This document shows positions 18,063-27,451 of a stretch of DNA of 64,000 nucleotides, in pieces (within the stretch, counting starts at the first letter, position 1; the number at the start of each line of letters is the position of its first letter). This stretch comes from Rhodopirellula halodulae. GTDB taxonomy: Bacteria > Planctomycetota > Planctomycetia > Pirellulales > Pirellulaceae. The notes below the pieces were generated by a model. The model saw nothing but the letters and a program-made list of their open reading frames with translations. It did no database searches and was not told the DNA's origin. Location of the stretch: NCBI RefSeq assembly GCF_020966775.1, contig NZ_JAJKFV010000030.1, positions 248,001-312,000 of the forward strand. Direction: 5' to 3'. A program made the translations under genes and the position numbers.

Positions 18063-18860
18063 CTAGCGACAGCAAAGTTGACCGTTGGTGGCACCCGTGG
18101 CTCGCCCGGAGCGAATGAATTGCGACAACTGGTCAAAGACCCGTTCGAGGTTTTCCCATTGCTGGTTGGCCTCAATTTCCCAACTGTGTCCCCAAAGGTG
18201 GAAAACGCCGCCGGATCGTTCCGTGGCTTCCAGCATCATTTCCGCCAGCGTCGGCCAGTCGCTCAATCGAGCATCCGTCGAGGCTTGATGAACGCCACGC
18301 CAATTGCCGCGTTTCAGAGCATTCCGAAAGTAGGCTTTCCGCCCGTGAGGGTGGGACTGAACCGAAGTCGGCAGGCACGCCAATTCCCATCCCGCGTCGC
18401 CGCGAGCGTAGTCACCACGAACACGAAATTTGGGGCGGTCGCAACGCAACAATTCAACCGTGCGATATCCCTTGTATCCATGACGAGCGATCGCGTTGAC
18501 ATGTTCACGCTGGAATTTGCCCAGCGGCGGGCAAAACATTTGGCACTCTTTGCCCGTCACGTCCGCGATCCAGAGTTTGCTGTCGCGGATTTGCCGTTCC
18601 GCCGGGACATCGGGCAGCGACGTGAGGGCTTGGTGCGTCAGGGTGTGAGCACCGATTTCAAACTGTTCACTGAGTTCGCGAATTTGTTGTTCTGTGATCG
18701 TTTCCAACTGCGACGATTGTGGAATGTAGAACGTCGCCGGTAGGTCATATTGGTTCAGCAGTTCCGCCAAACGGAAATCCAGTGGATGCCCATCATCCCA
18801 ACTGGTCGTGATCGTGAACGACGCTTTCCGCTGGTCGGATTCGGAAGAAGAAGGCTGCAT
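18063..18860 (-). CDS. Polysaccharide deacetylase family (NodB-like) protein
   Basis: 265 residues, ATG at 18860. The NodB metal-binding motifs are clear: SWDDGH (Asp22-Asp23) near the N-terminus and HTLTH (His72, His76). These enzymes remove acetyl groups from N-acetylated sugars, usually with zinc. There is no signal peptide, so it may act on a cytoplasmic or lipid-linked precursor. It follows a GT4 glycosyltransferase and a Wzz-like protein on the same strand, which suggests a role in exopolysaccharide or cell-surface glycan synthesis. The gap to the upstream glycosyltransferase is only 12 bases. Confidence 0.88.
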   Translation of the reverse strand: MQPSSSESDQRKASFTITTSWDDGHPLDFRLAELLNQYDLPATFYIPQSSQLETITEQQIRELSEQFEIGAHTLTHQALTSLPDVPAERQIRDSKLWIADVTGKECQMFCPPLGKFQREHVNAIARHGYKGYRTVELLRCDRPKFRVRGDYARGDAGWELACLPTSVQSHPHGRKAYFRNALKRGNWRGVHQASTDARLSDWPTLAEMMLEATERSGGVFHLWGHSWEIEANQQWENLERVFDQLSQFIRSGRATGATNGQLCCR

Positions 18861-18872
18861 CGATCGAGACGT

Positions 18873-20291
18873 CTAAGACGTTGGGTCGGTGGAAAGCGAC
18901 GTCTTCGCATTGACGGTGGCTGACGCTTTGCCAGGGGAGGTTGGGGGGCCGCTGGAAGCCTGTGTGCGATTGGAAGATGTTCCTGCCAGTGGTGCCTTTG
19001 TATCCGATGACGCATCGATTCGTCGACGGTGAAGTGCGTCCTCGGTGACTTCCGGGGGCAGCAACGTCGCGTCGCCTTTGGTGAGCGCAGCGGCCGCTCG
19101 GTTTCGCATCGCCGGGGTTTCGGCAGCACGTCGTCGGACGCGGTTGCCCAAGGCCTCGTGGTACAGACGAATCAACCATTCATAGTTTGAATCCGCGGAA
19201 TACTTGTCCTCGTATTCTTGTCGAGCCACCTCGCGCATGGCGATGCTCTGCTCCGCTTCGATCACAAAACGATCGACCACATCCGCCAAACTTTTCGCGT
19301 TGCCGCTTTCAAACGTGGCACCAACCAAACTATGAACCAATTCAGCTTGTCCGCCCTGGTTGGCCGTGATGACTGGGGTTCCTGACGCGAATGCTTCCAC
19401 AACGACTCGGCCGAACGACTCCGCACAGTGAGAAGGCAGAATCAACACCGCGGCGTCGGCCATGGCGCGATACACCGATTCTTGATCCAAGCGACCCAAG
19501 TACTCAATGTTCTCAGGCAGCGACTTCATCATCCCGATCATCGGACCGTCGCCGATCAACTTCAACGGGAGTGGCTGGCTGAGTTGTTGCCACGCATCCA
19601 GCAGGATGTTCAAACCCTTTTCTTCGCTCAACCGCCCCACAAACAACGCGTAACCGCCGTCGCCTTGACCCGGTTCCAGATGAGCTTCCACGAAGTGCGG
19701 CTTCACCTCGATCGGCGGCATGGGATAAGACGAAGCTTCGTAACGTTGTTTGACGAAGTGGGTGGGCGCGATCGCCAGGTCAAGGAACCGCTGATAAGTC
19801 TTGCGGTTTCGATGCAGCCAATTGTTCAATGCGACGACCGCCGAAGCCATGCGGCTATCGTGAAAGCAACCATGGCGAATGGCGGGAAGATTGAACCGAG
19901 ATGCGACGCATTGCTCGCATGGTTGTCCGGCGCGAAAACAGACGGCTCGCGGACAAAGAAGCCGCGAATTGTGAAGCGTCAAAACCGTGGCGGTGCCGCT
20001 CTCATGAGCCGCACGAATGGCCGACGCGGAGATCGCCGGAAACGTGTTGTGAAAATGGACCAGTTCACTGCCGTGATCCTGGATCGCTCGGACCAAGTCG
20101 CGTGCAACGACGCGGTTCCAAATGGTGGCTTGCGCGTTCGACAATGCACTGCCGCCCGACAAAGAATCGTTTTGCCGAGTGAAGCGGACGACGTCGTGCC
20201 CGCGTTGCTGCAGCAATTCTGTTTCTGCATCAAATACAACGTCTTCGCCGCCGCGCTGTCGGTAGTAGCTGTGGACGGCAAGAATTCGCAT
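18873..20291 (-). CDS. Glycosyltransferase, GT4 family (group 1)
   Basis: 472 residues, ATG at 20291. A GT-B fold is indicated by the N-terminal Rossmann segment (starting MRILAVHSYY with the glycine-rich QRGGED), the middle FVGRLSEEKG motif, and the C-terminal EX7E-type region SHCAESFGRVVVEAFASGTP. It should transfer a sugar from a nucleotide-sugar donor to a polysaccharide precursor on the cytoplasmic side. A cysteine cluster (CPRAVCFRAGQPCEQC, about 112-127) resembles the metal-binding insert seen in some members. The last 90 residues are Ser/Thr/Pro/Ala-rich and look disordered. Confidence 0.9.
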   Translation of the reverse strand: MRILAVHSYYRQRGGEDVVFDAETELLQQRGHDVVRFTRQNDSLSGGSALSNAQATIWNRVVARDLVRAIQDHGSELVHFHNTFPAISASAIRAAHESGTATVLTLHNSRLLCPRAVCFRAGQPCEQCVASRFNLPAIRHGCFHDSRMASAVVALNNWLHRNRKTYQRFLDLAIAPTHFVKQRYEASSYPMPPIEVKPHFVEAHLEPGQGDGGYALFVGRLSEEKGLNILLDAWQQLSQPLPLKLIGDGPMIGMMKSLPENIEYLGRLDQESVYRAMADAAVLILPSHCAESFGRVVVEAFASGTPVITANQGGQAELVHSLVGATFESGNAKSLADVVDRFVIEAEQSIAMREVARQEYEDKYSADSNYEWLIRLYHEALGNRVRRRAAETPAMRNRAAAALTKGDATLLPPEVTEDALHRRRIDASSDTKAPLAGTSSNRTQASSGPPTSPGKASATVNAKTSLSTDPTS

Positions 20292-20413
20292 GGCGAGGAG
20301 CGACGCCGGGAATCAGCGATCGAGCAACGAGAGAGCGGGAAACAAAAGGACGCGAGTCGTGGTGATCGTTTCGTAACAGCCCGCCGATCGGTCCGTGAAG
20401 TTGGCAGGTTGGG

Positions 20414-22141
20414 TTAGCGAGGCAACGCCGTCAACCCACCTGAATTATCCGCATGAGGCTGATTGGGGGACTCGTTCGGTTCGCCACTGCCATCGTCGAT
20501 CGTCGGATTCTGTTCGCGGGCCGGTTCCGGTTCAGGTGGTTTGTCGAAACCACGCGGTTCACCAGCATGAAGGACGTCCGATTTTCGGTAATGTCCGTGC
20601 CCAGGATCGGTCCGCCGACGAGTGGGGGGATTCCGCTGAGCATCGATATCATCCGTCTTGGCGGGCCAAAGCAATCCGCGAAGTAGGGCTTGGACGATTC
20701 CGAATCCGAACGCAACGGCGGCCGCCAAGATAAGCAGAATCGATCGTTTGGGTTTGACCTTTTTCAGACCCAGCGAAGGTTCCTGCACGACCGCGATTTC
20801 GCTGACGGCACCCGATGATAACTGGTCAATCAGACGAGCGTTGTCACGGTTCTCTGCCGTCCGCATGTACTCCGACTCGGCAAGCTGCGTTTCCCAAGTC
20901 AGCTCGGCCAGCTCCACTTCGTCGCGGTTCAGGTCCGCGAGTTCTTTGCGTAGAGTCATCGCCTGCGACTGCAAATTTTCGCGTTTGGATTCCAGGCCCG
21001 AAAGCTGAGTGTTGGTTTGTTGCAGCGAGAGCTCCAACGCCTGCCGCACCGGATTGGTGGCTTCGGTCGTTTGGGGCCGTTCGCCTTGTTCGGCTTGGGC
21101 GATTTCTGTCGCGGCGGCGAGTTGCTCACGAAGCACTTTGAGCTTCGGGTGATCTTCGCTCAACTTCAGCGACTGCTCTTTGTATCGCACCTCCAAATCG
21201 TAGAGGGCTTGTCGCATGCCATCGCCCGTCGCTTTGGGGATCCCGCGAATGGTTTGTGTTTGAAGCGTTTCGGGTTGCTCGGCGATCTGGTTGACCAACT
21301 GATCACGCTCCGACTTGGTCGATGCCAATTGATGTTCCACATCCACCAAGTTGCTTTCAACTTGGCTGATCAACGACCTCAGTGCCGCCTGCGCGGATCC
21401 AATGTCGATGATGCCGCGTTCGGTTTTGGCTTCGCGAAGTTTCTCTTTGGCGGTGACGGCTCGCGCGTAGGCGCGGTCGGTTTGTTCTTCGAAGAACTTC
21501 AGCGAGCCGGAAGAACTGTGAGCCATCGCGTGGTGTTCACGGTATATCCTGATCAACGATTCCAGCAGATCGCGTGACAGAAACGGATCCTCGGTGCGAA
21601 CTTCCAAGTCAATCGTGTAAGCGTCCTTGGCCATGAACAAACCGAGCGAATCTTGAAACGCCTTGATTGCCATCTCTTCCGCAATCTGGGTCTCGACCTC
21701 TTCCGCACTTAGATCTCCCATCGCTTTCGGCGCACCGCCTGGTAAATGCGAGGTGAGGTCTTCGATGGTCTGCGACAGCAAGCTGTGTGGTTCCAGGATT
21801 CGCTGCACGCCCACATCACGAACGACTTTCTGTGCGATGGCACGAGACTGCAACATTTCGCGGACACTATTAACCTGCGATGCGCGGCTGTCTTGCAGCG
21901 ACACCGTCGGCGACAGGGTGGCGGTTGGATCCATCGATACCGCACCGCGGCCCAAGCGGATCAGAACTTGTCCGTAAGAATCAAATTTGGCCGGAATGAG
22001 GAAAACACCGACCACGAACAGAGGCAACAGGAAGATCGTCCACAGAATGACCGACCAGCGATGGCGCAGAATTGCGTTCCAAAGATCGGCCAACCTCAGA
22101 GGGCGAAAATGATCGGCTTCGGCGAAGGAGCGTTCATTCAT
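20414..22141 (-). CDS. Wzz/GumC-like polysaccharide chain-length determinant protein
   Basis: 575 residues from the ATG at 22141; the frame is open further upstream but that part lacks coding character. One membrane segment lies at about residues 31-50, a long periplasmic coiled-coil region follows (roughly 200-460, with GNVR-like sequence), and a second membrane segment sits near 475-497. The Pro/Glu/Arg-rich cytoplasmic tail of about 75 residues has no Walker motifs, so the tyrosine-kinase domain fused in some homologues is absent. It probably controls chain length or export of a polysaccharide built by the adjacent glycosyltransferase. Confidence 0.85.
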   Translation of the reverse strand: MNERSFAEADHFRPLRLADLWNAILRHRWSVILWTIFLLPLFVVGVFLIPAKFDSYGQVLIRLGRGAVSMDPTATLSPTVSLQDSRASQVNSVREMLQSRAIAQKVVRDVGVQRILEPHSLLSQTIEDLTSHLPGGAPKAMGDLSAEEVETQIAEEMAIKAFQDSLGLFMAKDAYTIDLEVRTEDPFLSRDLLESLIRIYREHHAMAHSSSGSLKFFEEQTDRAYARAVTAKEKLREAKTERGIIDIGSAQAALRSLISQVESNLVDVEHQLASTKSERDQLVNQIAEQPETLQTQTIRGIPKATGDGMRQALYDLEVRYKEQSLKLSEDHPKLKVLREQLAAATEIAQAEQGERPQTTEATNPVRQALELSLQQTNTQLSGLESKRENLQSQAMTLRKELADLNRDEVELAELTWETQLAESEYMRTAENRDNARLIDQLSSGAVSEIAVVQEPSLGLKKVKPKRSILLILAAAVAFGFGIVQALLRGLLWPAKTDDIDAQRNPPTRRRTDPGHGHYRKSDVLHAGEPRGFDKPPEPEPAREQNPTIDDGSGEPNESPNQPHADNSGGLTALPR

Positions 22142-22514
22142 GTCGCGGGACGAAATCGAAAACGGGTGACGGGCGAAACGACGAAGGTGACACTTGGACG
22201 AAGGACCAACGTCACTGCATCCAGCCAAGATGGATTCACCCCCGTCGAATCCGGTTTTCTCAGTCTAGTCGCAACGCCCGGAAACGAGAGGGGTTCCGAT
22301 CGCCGGGGCAAGAAAAACGCTGCGAAACCGTGGTGGCGACATCATTTCGATGCCGCAAAGAACCATCGCAGTGGGCTTTTGAGCGGTCTGGATTGCTCAG
22401 TACAGACCTGCGCCGCCAGCGACCACTGATGCGGCAGATGATGCAACACACGAAATCGAGCGTGAATCTCGCTCGCGCTGGTCCGAACACGAGTTTCTGG
22501 GGGCGATCGGCGCA

Positions 22515-22558
22515 TAAAAAAACCGACAGGCTGGATCCATCGATCCGACCTGCCGGTC
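22515..22558 (-). terminator. Intrinsic terminator, minus strand
   Basis: Read on the minus strand, ACCGGCAGG pairs with CCTGTCGGT (one G-T wobble) and is followed directly by eight T's. The loop includes GGATCGATGGATCC, which can pair further. It would stop transcripts from the antiporter operon or from an unannotated small RNA before they reach the Wzz-like gene. Confidence 0.7.
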
Positions 22559-22694
22559 CAATTCGGTCACAGTCACTCGGCGGCAAAAGTGAAGCCGCTG
22601 GGAGAAACGCGTGGATCTCGACGTGCTACTGCACAAGTCTTTGAGTGATCCAGGCGAACCCGAAAAAATGATCCCTCTGCCGGTGTTATGTGAC

Positions 22695-22730
22695 TGCACC
22701 TAACAGATCTCACAAGATCTGCTGCGTGCA
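22695..22730. other. Two-part hairpin in gene-free region
   Basis: A perfect 7-bp stem CAGATCT / AGATCTG closes a CACA loop. Outer arms TGCAC and GTGCA can extend it. It lies between the end of the gene at 22860 and the terminator at 22515, so it could be part of a structured RNA. Confidence 0.5.
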
Positions 22731-22859
22731 TTTTAGGCTCAGTGGCCCATGCAGCAAGGTTGATCGACCAATTCCTCGCCGGATCTGATGCGAATCTTCC
22801 AAATTGTGAGGTTCACGCCAACCAAAATGGCTTCCCCAGCGGCGACGGTCACCTTTTCA

Positions 22860-23519
22860 CTACCGAATCAAAAATTCGCGAAAACCGTCAACCAATTGTT
22901 CGCTGCGGCCCATCACCGTTCGGGCCAGCAAGAACAGCATGGTCACGGCGACGAACAATGCTCCCCATCCGCGACGTGGCGACGGGGCGGCGACTCCGCG
23001 GACTTGGACGCGCAACTGTCCCATCAAATGTGTCCAGAAACTGAGCGGCAGCATGGGTTCAAACGCCAGCACGCTGACGCTGTCCATTCCCTCGTGACCT
23101 TCGATCCGCAGGTGAGCGTTCATTTGTGGCAAGTGAACCTGTGCGTTCTTTTCGTCGCCAACGGTGGCGGAGTCGATCGCTTGTGCGGCACGTAGCAGGG
23201 CGGGATAGAGCTCCGTTCGCGTGCGACCGTACACCACCAATCGCGGTTCTCGCGTCAGCACAATCAGCCCGCACACCAAGACGTACAACAGCAGCAGAGG
23301 CAGCCAAACGTAAGGTCCCAAATAGATCGCCGAGGAGTTTGGGAAGAACAACTGCATCGGCCCAATGGCGACCATGCCCGAGACGGCAAAGAACACCGCC
23401 GCCAAGTCGCGGCCTCCGGTGGTGATCAACACGCGACCGGAGACTCGCACGAGAGCCAGCAACAACAGATAACCGATCAACGGCAAGAACGCGATCGTCA
23501 AGATAAACGGATCGATCAT
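22860..23519 (-). CDS. Membrane protein of unknown function, coupled to antiporter gene
   Basis: 219 residues; its ATG overlaps the antiporter stop as ATGA. Three hydrophobic segments lie in the first half (about 3-25, 37-57, 69-89), a soluble region runs from about 95 to 180, and one more membrane segment is near 188-204. I recognise no family motif. Tight coupling to the antiporter suggests a partner or accessory subunit, which is inference from position only. Confidence 0.75.
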   Translation of the reverse strand: MIDPFILTIAFLPLIGYLLLLALVRVSGRVLITTGGRDLAAVFFAVSGMVAIGPMQLFFPNSSAIYLGPYVWLPLLLLYVLVCGLIVLTREPRLVVYGRTRTELYPALLRAAQAIDSATVGDEKNAQVHLPQMNAHLRIEGHEGMDSVSVLAFEPMLPLSFWTHLMGQLRVQVRGVAAPSPRRGWGALFVAVTMLFLLARTVMGRSEQLVDGFREFLIR

Positions 23520-25480
23520 GACGCTGCTCCCTCACGACCGTTGCTGTCCGATGAGCCGTCATTGCCCGAGCCCGCTTGTGCGGAATCGGAGGCCGTCGGC
23601 TCCGTCGCGTCGCTCTCGGATCGCTTCTTCGTAGCCTTGACCGCATGTTTGTCGGGAACGGGTGTGGTGCCGACCAGAGCCAAAATGGTTTGTCCGGCGG
23701 CGGGCACCAGCGGCGCATCCACCGTGTTGATGTTCAACGCGCCTTCGGATGTGATGGCACACAGGACCGTTGGGACTTCGCCATACTTGTCTTGAAAATC
23801 GGCAAACGTGAAGGACTCGGTCAGCTTGGTCGTCTTCAGAGTGGCTCCCGCGGCGTGCATTTCTGACAACCGAGTGAACGTCAGTCCTTCGCCAAACAAT
23901 TCGCGTCCCATCAAGTTCTTAGTCAACCCGCGACGCCCCGCCATGTTTTTGCTTTTGAACGTCAACTGATACAGCCGTGACGAATCAAACATCGTTCGGC
24001 ATTCGCGAAGTGCCAATGAGTTGACTTCGTCATTGGGCGTCATGGCAAGCAACCGACCAATGCCCGACAGATCCAAATCTTCGCGAGCGTGCTCGTTCAA
24101 GATGTTTGCACACTCGGCTCTCAATCCGGCCATGCGAGCCTGGCTGACTTTGTTGTAGTTCGTATCGACCAGCAACACGGGGAAACCGGCTTCTTTCAAC
24201 TCGTGAGCGAAGTCACGGACCCAGATATCAGCGCCAGCGATCAGAACACCGCGAGACGATTCGTCTGCGAGTTTCAGCAGTCGTGCCAGTGGCGCGGCGG
24301 CGATCCCGTACACAGCCACCGTGCCGATGATCACCAAGAACGTCACCGTCGCGAGTTGGTCTGCACCGGGGATGTTGAGGTCCGTGCGGCTTTCCATTGA
24401 CAACGCAAACACGCTGCTGACCGCGGCCGCCACGATCCCGCGAGGAGCCAAACCGGCGATGAAGGTTTGTTCGCGATAGTTCAGCGGGCTCCGGAGCAAC
24501 GAGATGTAAACGGAAAGCGGTCGGACAATGAAGATCAACGCGAGAATCAAGCCGATTCCGGGCATGCCGATCGTTGCCAGATCGCTCAGTTGAACTCGCG
24601 ACCCCAGCACGATGAACAAGCAGCCGATCAGCAGCGTTCGTAAGTTCTCTTTGAGCTCGATGATGTGTTCGACGTCAAAGTGCTTTTGATTGGTCAGCCA
24701 AATGCCGAGAACGGTAACCACGATCAAACCGGATTCGTGAGCCACCATGTTGGCAAGCGCGAACAACAACAACGCCAATGAGAGGGCAGCCACGCCATGC
24801 AGGTGATCCGGCACCCAATAACGTCGCAGAGCTTGGGTCAGCAAGGCTCCGCCCAGGACACCCAATCCGACACCGATGGCGGTTGTGATCAACAATGATT
24901 TCAGGGCACCGGCCAGGTGAGGTGTCGATTGAGCCAACACCAACTCTTCGTACACCAACACCGCCAAGACCGCACCAATCGGGTCGATGACGATGCCTTC
25001 CCACTTAAGCGTCGACGCGACACGGCGGCTGGGTTTGACTTGCCGGAGCAAGGGGCCGATCACCGTCGGACCGGTCACCACCAAGATCGCTCCGAGAAGG
25101 AAGCTTAAATGCCAAACGAATCCAAGAATGAAATGGATGGCAAGCGTGTTCCCGATGAACGCTAGCAGTGCCCCGACGGTGCACAATCGCAGGGATGAGG
25201 ACCCTGATTCGCGAAGCTCGCTCAGCTTCAGCGTCAGCCCGCCTTCGAACATGATGATCGCGACGGAAAGCGACACCAAAGGGAACAGGATATTGGGGCC
25301 GGCGGTTTCATCACCGCCCGTGAGTTGAGCCAACAGAGAATCCGGCTGCACCACAAAATGGCCCAGGCAGACACCAAACAACAGGAGCAACAGAATGCTG
25401 GGCAGTTTGGTACGCCACGCCAACCATTGGGCCGTCACACCAAGTGCGGGGACCAGGGCGAGATACAGCAAAAAATCCAT
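23516..25480 (-). CDS. Cation/proton antiporter with RCK (TrkA-like) regulatory tail
   Basis: 654 residues from the ATG at 25480, where the first membrane helix begins; the longer frame adds a basic, non-coding-like start. About 12-13 hydrophobic segments (residues 3-400) match the CPA1/CPA2 Na+/H+ or K+/H+ antiporters, including the conserved FEGGLTL block and the GLAPRGIVAAAV segment. A cytoplasmic part (about 405-625) starts with a degenerate Rossmann motif (LIAGADIWVRDFA) like TrkA-N, then a TrkA-C-like domain. The tail is Ser/Asp/Gly-rich. It should exchange protons for Na+ or K+ at the inner membrane, gated by nucleotide or cation binding. Confidence 0.9.
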   Translation of the reverse strand: MDFLLYLALVPALGVTAQWLAWRTKLPSILLLLLFGVCLGHFVVQPDSLLAQLTGGDETAGPNILFPLVSLSVAIIMFEGGLTLKLSELRESGSSSLRLCTVGALLAFIGNTLAIHFILGFVWHLSFLLGAILVVTGPTVIGPLLRQVKPSRRVASTLKWEGIVIDPIGAVLAVLVYEELVLAQSTPHLAGALKSLLITTAIGVGLGVLGGALLTQALRRYWVPDHLHGVAALSLALLLFALANMVAHESGLIVVTVLGIWLTNQKHFDVEHIIELKENLRTLLIGCLFIVLGSRVQLSDLATIGMPGIGLILALIFIVRPLSVYISLLRSPLNYREQTFIAGLAPRGIVAAAVSSVFALSMESRTDLNIPGADQLATVTFLVIIGTVAVYGIAAAPLARLLKLADESSRGVLIAGADIWVRDFAHELKEAGFPVLLVDTNYNKVSQARMAGLRAECANILNEHAREDLDLSGIGRLLAMTPNDEVNSLALRECRTMFDSSRLYQLTFKSKNMAGRRGLTKNLMGRELFGEGLTFTRLSEMHAAGATLKTTKLTESFTFADFQDKYGEVPTVLCAITSEGALNINTVDAPLVPAAGQTILALVGTTPVPDKHAVKATKKRSESDATEPTASDSAQAGSGNDGSSDSNGREGAAS

Positions 25481-25633
25481 GTGGCGGACGCGTCGACGAG
25501 TCAGAATCGGGATCAGGGACCGCCCACAGGATATCTGCCGCGAACCCAACGCGACAGCATAGGAGCCCGTCGATTCATTCGTCCCGGTTTATCCCGTGAT
25601 GTGCAAACGTCCGCCGCCGTTGATCGACTTCGT

Positions 25634-26035
25634 TCAGAAAGAAGGCGTTGTCACGATCGGCTGGTCTTGAAACAGCTTGATCGATGGCAACGTGATTCCG
25701 CGTTTGCCGGCTTCGTATTTCAAAGCTCGCTCAAAGAACGGGAACGGGTAATGCTGATTTCGCCGGATCGCGTAACGCTCGACCGCAACGACCAAACGCA
25801 GGTCCAGTTTTCGGTCGTCGACCTTTTGAACGATGTTTCGCAGGTAGTCTTGCTGTGGCTGAGTCGTCGCGTGCAAACGGTTGACGAGTCGTTCGTAGAG
25901 ACGAGCGGTGCTGTCTCCCTGACCGGACAGGTTGTTTGACGGAATGATCTGAGCTTGCGCGGCGGAAGCCGTCAGCAGACTGAGGCTGAACGTGGCGATT
26001 CCGACGGCGAGAGCGTTACGAAGCTGTCCCAACAT
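25634..26035 (-). CDS. Small secreted protein of unknown function
   Basis: 133 residues, ATG at 26035. A signal peptide is clear (hydrophobic 8-25, cleavage likely after AQA). The mature part is about 105 residues, mostly helical and charged, with no cysteine and no motif I recognise. It lies 153 bases upstream of the antiporter gene on the same strand, and could share its transcript. Confidence 0.7.
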   Translation of the reverse strand: MLGQLRNALAVGIATFSLSLLTASAAQAQIIPSNNLSGQGDSTARLYERLVNRLHATTQPQQDYLRNIVQKVDDRKLDLRLVVAVERYAIRRNQHYPFPFFERALKYEAGKRGITLPSIKLFQDQPIVTTPSF

Positions 26036-26113
26036 GAGGCGACCAATTTTCGCGAAAGGTGTGATGGCAATTCGTTCCGTTGGGCTAGCAAAGATCTTCG
26101 GCCGGTCGCAACT

Positions 26114-26620
26114 TCAACTCGGAAGATTTTGTTCCACCGTTCGAAGTTGCATGGACACCCATTTGCCACTGGGCAATTCACGTTTGCCGATTTCGACGAA
26201 GTGTTGTCGCTCGTGAAACTGAAGCGACGGCACGTTGGCTGGTTCGCAATCGATCTCGGCCGCGATTTGCAATGCTCCCGTGTCGGTCGCTTCACGGTAC
26301 AAACGTTCGTACAGGGAAGAGGCGACACCAAGTCCTCGCGCGCTCGCCGAGACCACCACTCGATCAACGTACAGAAAATGTCGTAGCCTCTGACTGAACC
26401 AACAGTAGTTCCCATTGTCATAGTCGACGCCTTCGGGCATCGCTAGCAGAAAGCCCACCACCGTTTGATGGTGCTCCGCCACCAAACAGAGACTGCAAAG
26501 CCGCTTGAGAACACGCAGGCGGTCAACGTCCATCGGACTGGTGAAAGCCACCGCGTCCGCGTTGAGCTGAACAACCATCTCGGAATCGCGAGTTTGCATC
26601 GCGCGAACAGTGAGGCTCAA
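26114..26620 (-). CDS. GNAT family N-acetyltransferase
   Basis: 168 residues from a TTG at 26620. I chose this start because a Shine-Dalgarno GGAG lies 6 bases upstream and because it keeps the first beta-strand (LTVRAMQTRDSE); the first ATG, at 26599, would cut into it. The acetyl-CoA motif is ASARGLGVASSLYERL (about 92-107), preceded by the beta-strand LYVDRVVV. It should move an acetyl group from acetyl-CoA to an amine. The substrate cannot be told from sequence. Confidence 0.85.
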   Translation of the reverse strand: MSLTVRAMQTRDSEMVVQLNADAVAFTSPMDVDRLRVLKRLCSLCLVAEHHQTVVGFLLAMPEGVDYDNGNYCWFSQRLRHFLYVDRVVVSASARGLGVASSLYERLYREATDTGALQIAAEIDCEPANVPSLQFHERQHFVEIGKRELPSGKWVSMQLRTVEQNLPS

Positions 26621-26752
26621 GCGAAGCTCCAGGTTGGTGACGGTGTGAAAGTGAGCGGACAGGTTCGACGGGCCGGCGGAAGCTGAGGGCCAATCGAGCG
26701 AGTCATCACATCATCCGTACCGAAGGTGAAACTGTACAGGCTCCACTGGTCA

Positions 26753-27280
26753 TCAGGTATGAATTCGCGTTCGCGTCAAACGAACGTCGACGTTTATCAA
26801 GCGTTGCGTGCGATGGTCTTGCACCAACAACCGGACCCAGCCACCTCGCCCTGAGTATCGCTGCAGAGCGTCGTCCAAATTCAAACGTCCGCCGGGACGA
26901 TCACCGACTTGGTGCCCATTGACCGTCAGCAAACGATCGCCGGGTTCCAAACCAGCCCGCGCGGCCGGTGTCGATGCATGGACCTCGGTCAGCAACAGTC
27001 CGCGGTCGCCGTATTTACCGAAGACTCCGAGATACCAAATGCCAGGCGGATGGCGTTCACCGGGATGTGGCTCGACAAACAGCGGTGCCGCATCAACGGT
27101 TTTGTCGGGATCGCCATCAGCGACCTGAGCACCGTCATTCGTCGCACCATCCTTCACTGGTCCATTCTGAGTCGGTGGACCATTGCTCGGGGCATCCACA
27201 TTTTTCGGCGGCAGATAAGTGGTGGCTGGCAAGAGCAGCAAGGCCAATGAAACGGACCAAAACCAAGAGAAGGAACCCAT
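26753..27280 (-). CDS. Membrane-anchored or secreted PDZ-domain protein
   Basis: 175 residues, ATG at 27280. A hydrophobic N-terminus (5-20) acts as signal or anchor, followed by a Pro/Asn/Asp-rich linker (25-75) and a single PDZ domain (about 85-170) containing the carboxylate-binding-type loop YLGVFG and the GLEPGDRLLTVNG segment. No protease domain is attached, so it is probably a binding or scaffold protein in the periplasm. Confidence 0.8.
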   Translation of the reverse strand: MGSFSWFWSVSLALLLLPATTYLPPKNVDAPSNGPPTQNGPVKDGATNDGAQVADGDPDKTVDAAPLFVEPHPGERHPPGIWYLGVFGKYGDRGLLLTEVHASTPAARAGLEPGDRLLTVNGHQVGDRPGGRLNLDDALQRYSGRGGWVRLLVQDHRTQRLINVDVRLTRTRIHT

Positions 27281-27451
27281 TTGTCGACCCTTTCCAAAAG
27301 AAGACCCGATCCAACAACACGTCCCAAAGCGAAACCCGACACACCAACGTCGCGTCTTCGCCGATTCAACTCTTCACCGATTCAATATTGTTCGGCTTGT
27401 CCACACCACAGGCAAGCGTGCCTCCAAACGGTACTGACTAGGCAACTTAAA

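Larger units (their letters stand above)
22142..22859. other. Gene-free region upstream of the Wzz-like gene (718 bp)
   Basis: I see no coding frame with recognisable content. It holds a clear minus-strand intrinsic terminator (22515-22558) and a hairpin (22695-22730), listed separately. The terminator lies about 300 bases past the end of the membrane-protein gene at 22860, so there is room for a long 3' UTR or a small RNA on the minus strand. Confidence 0.5.
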
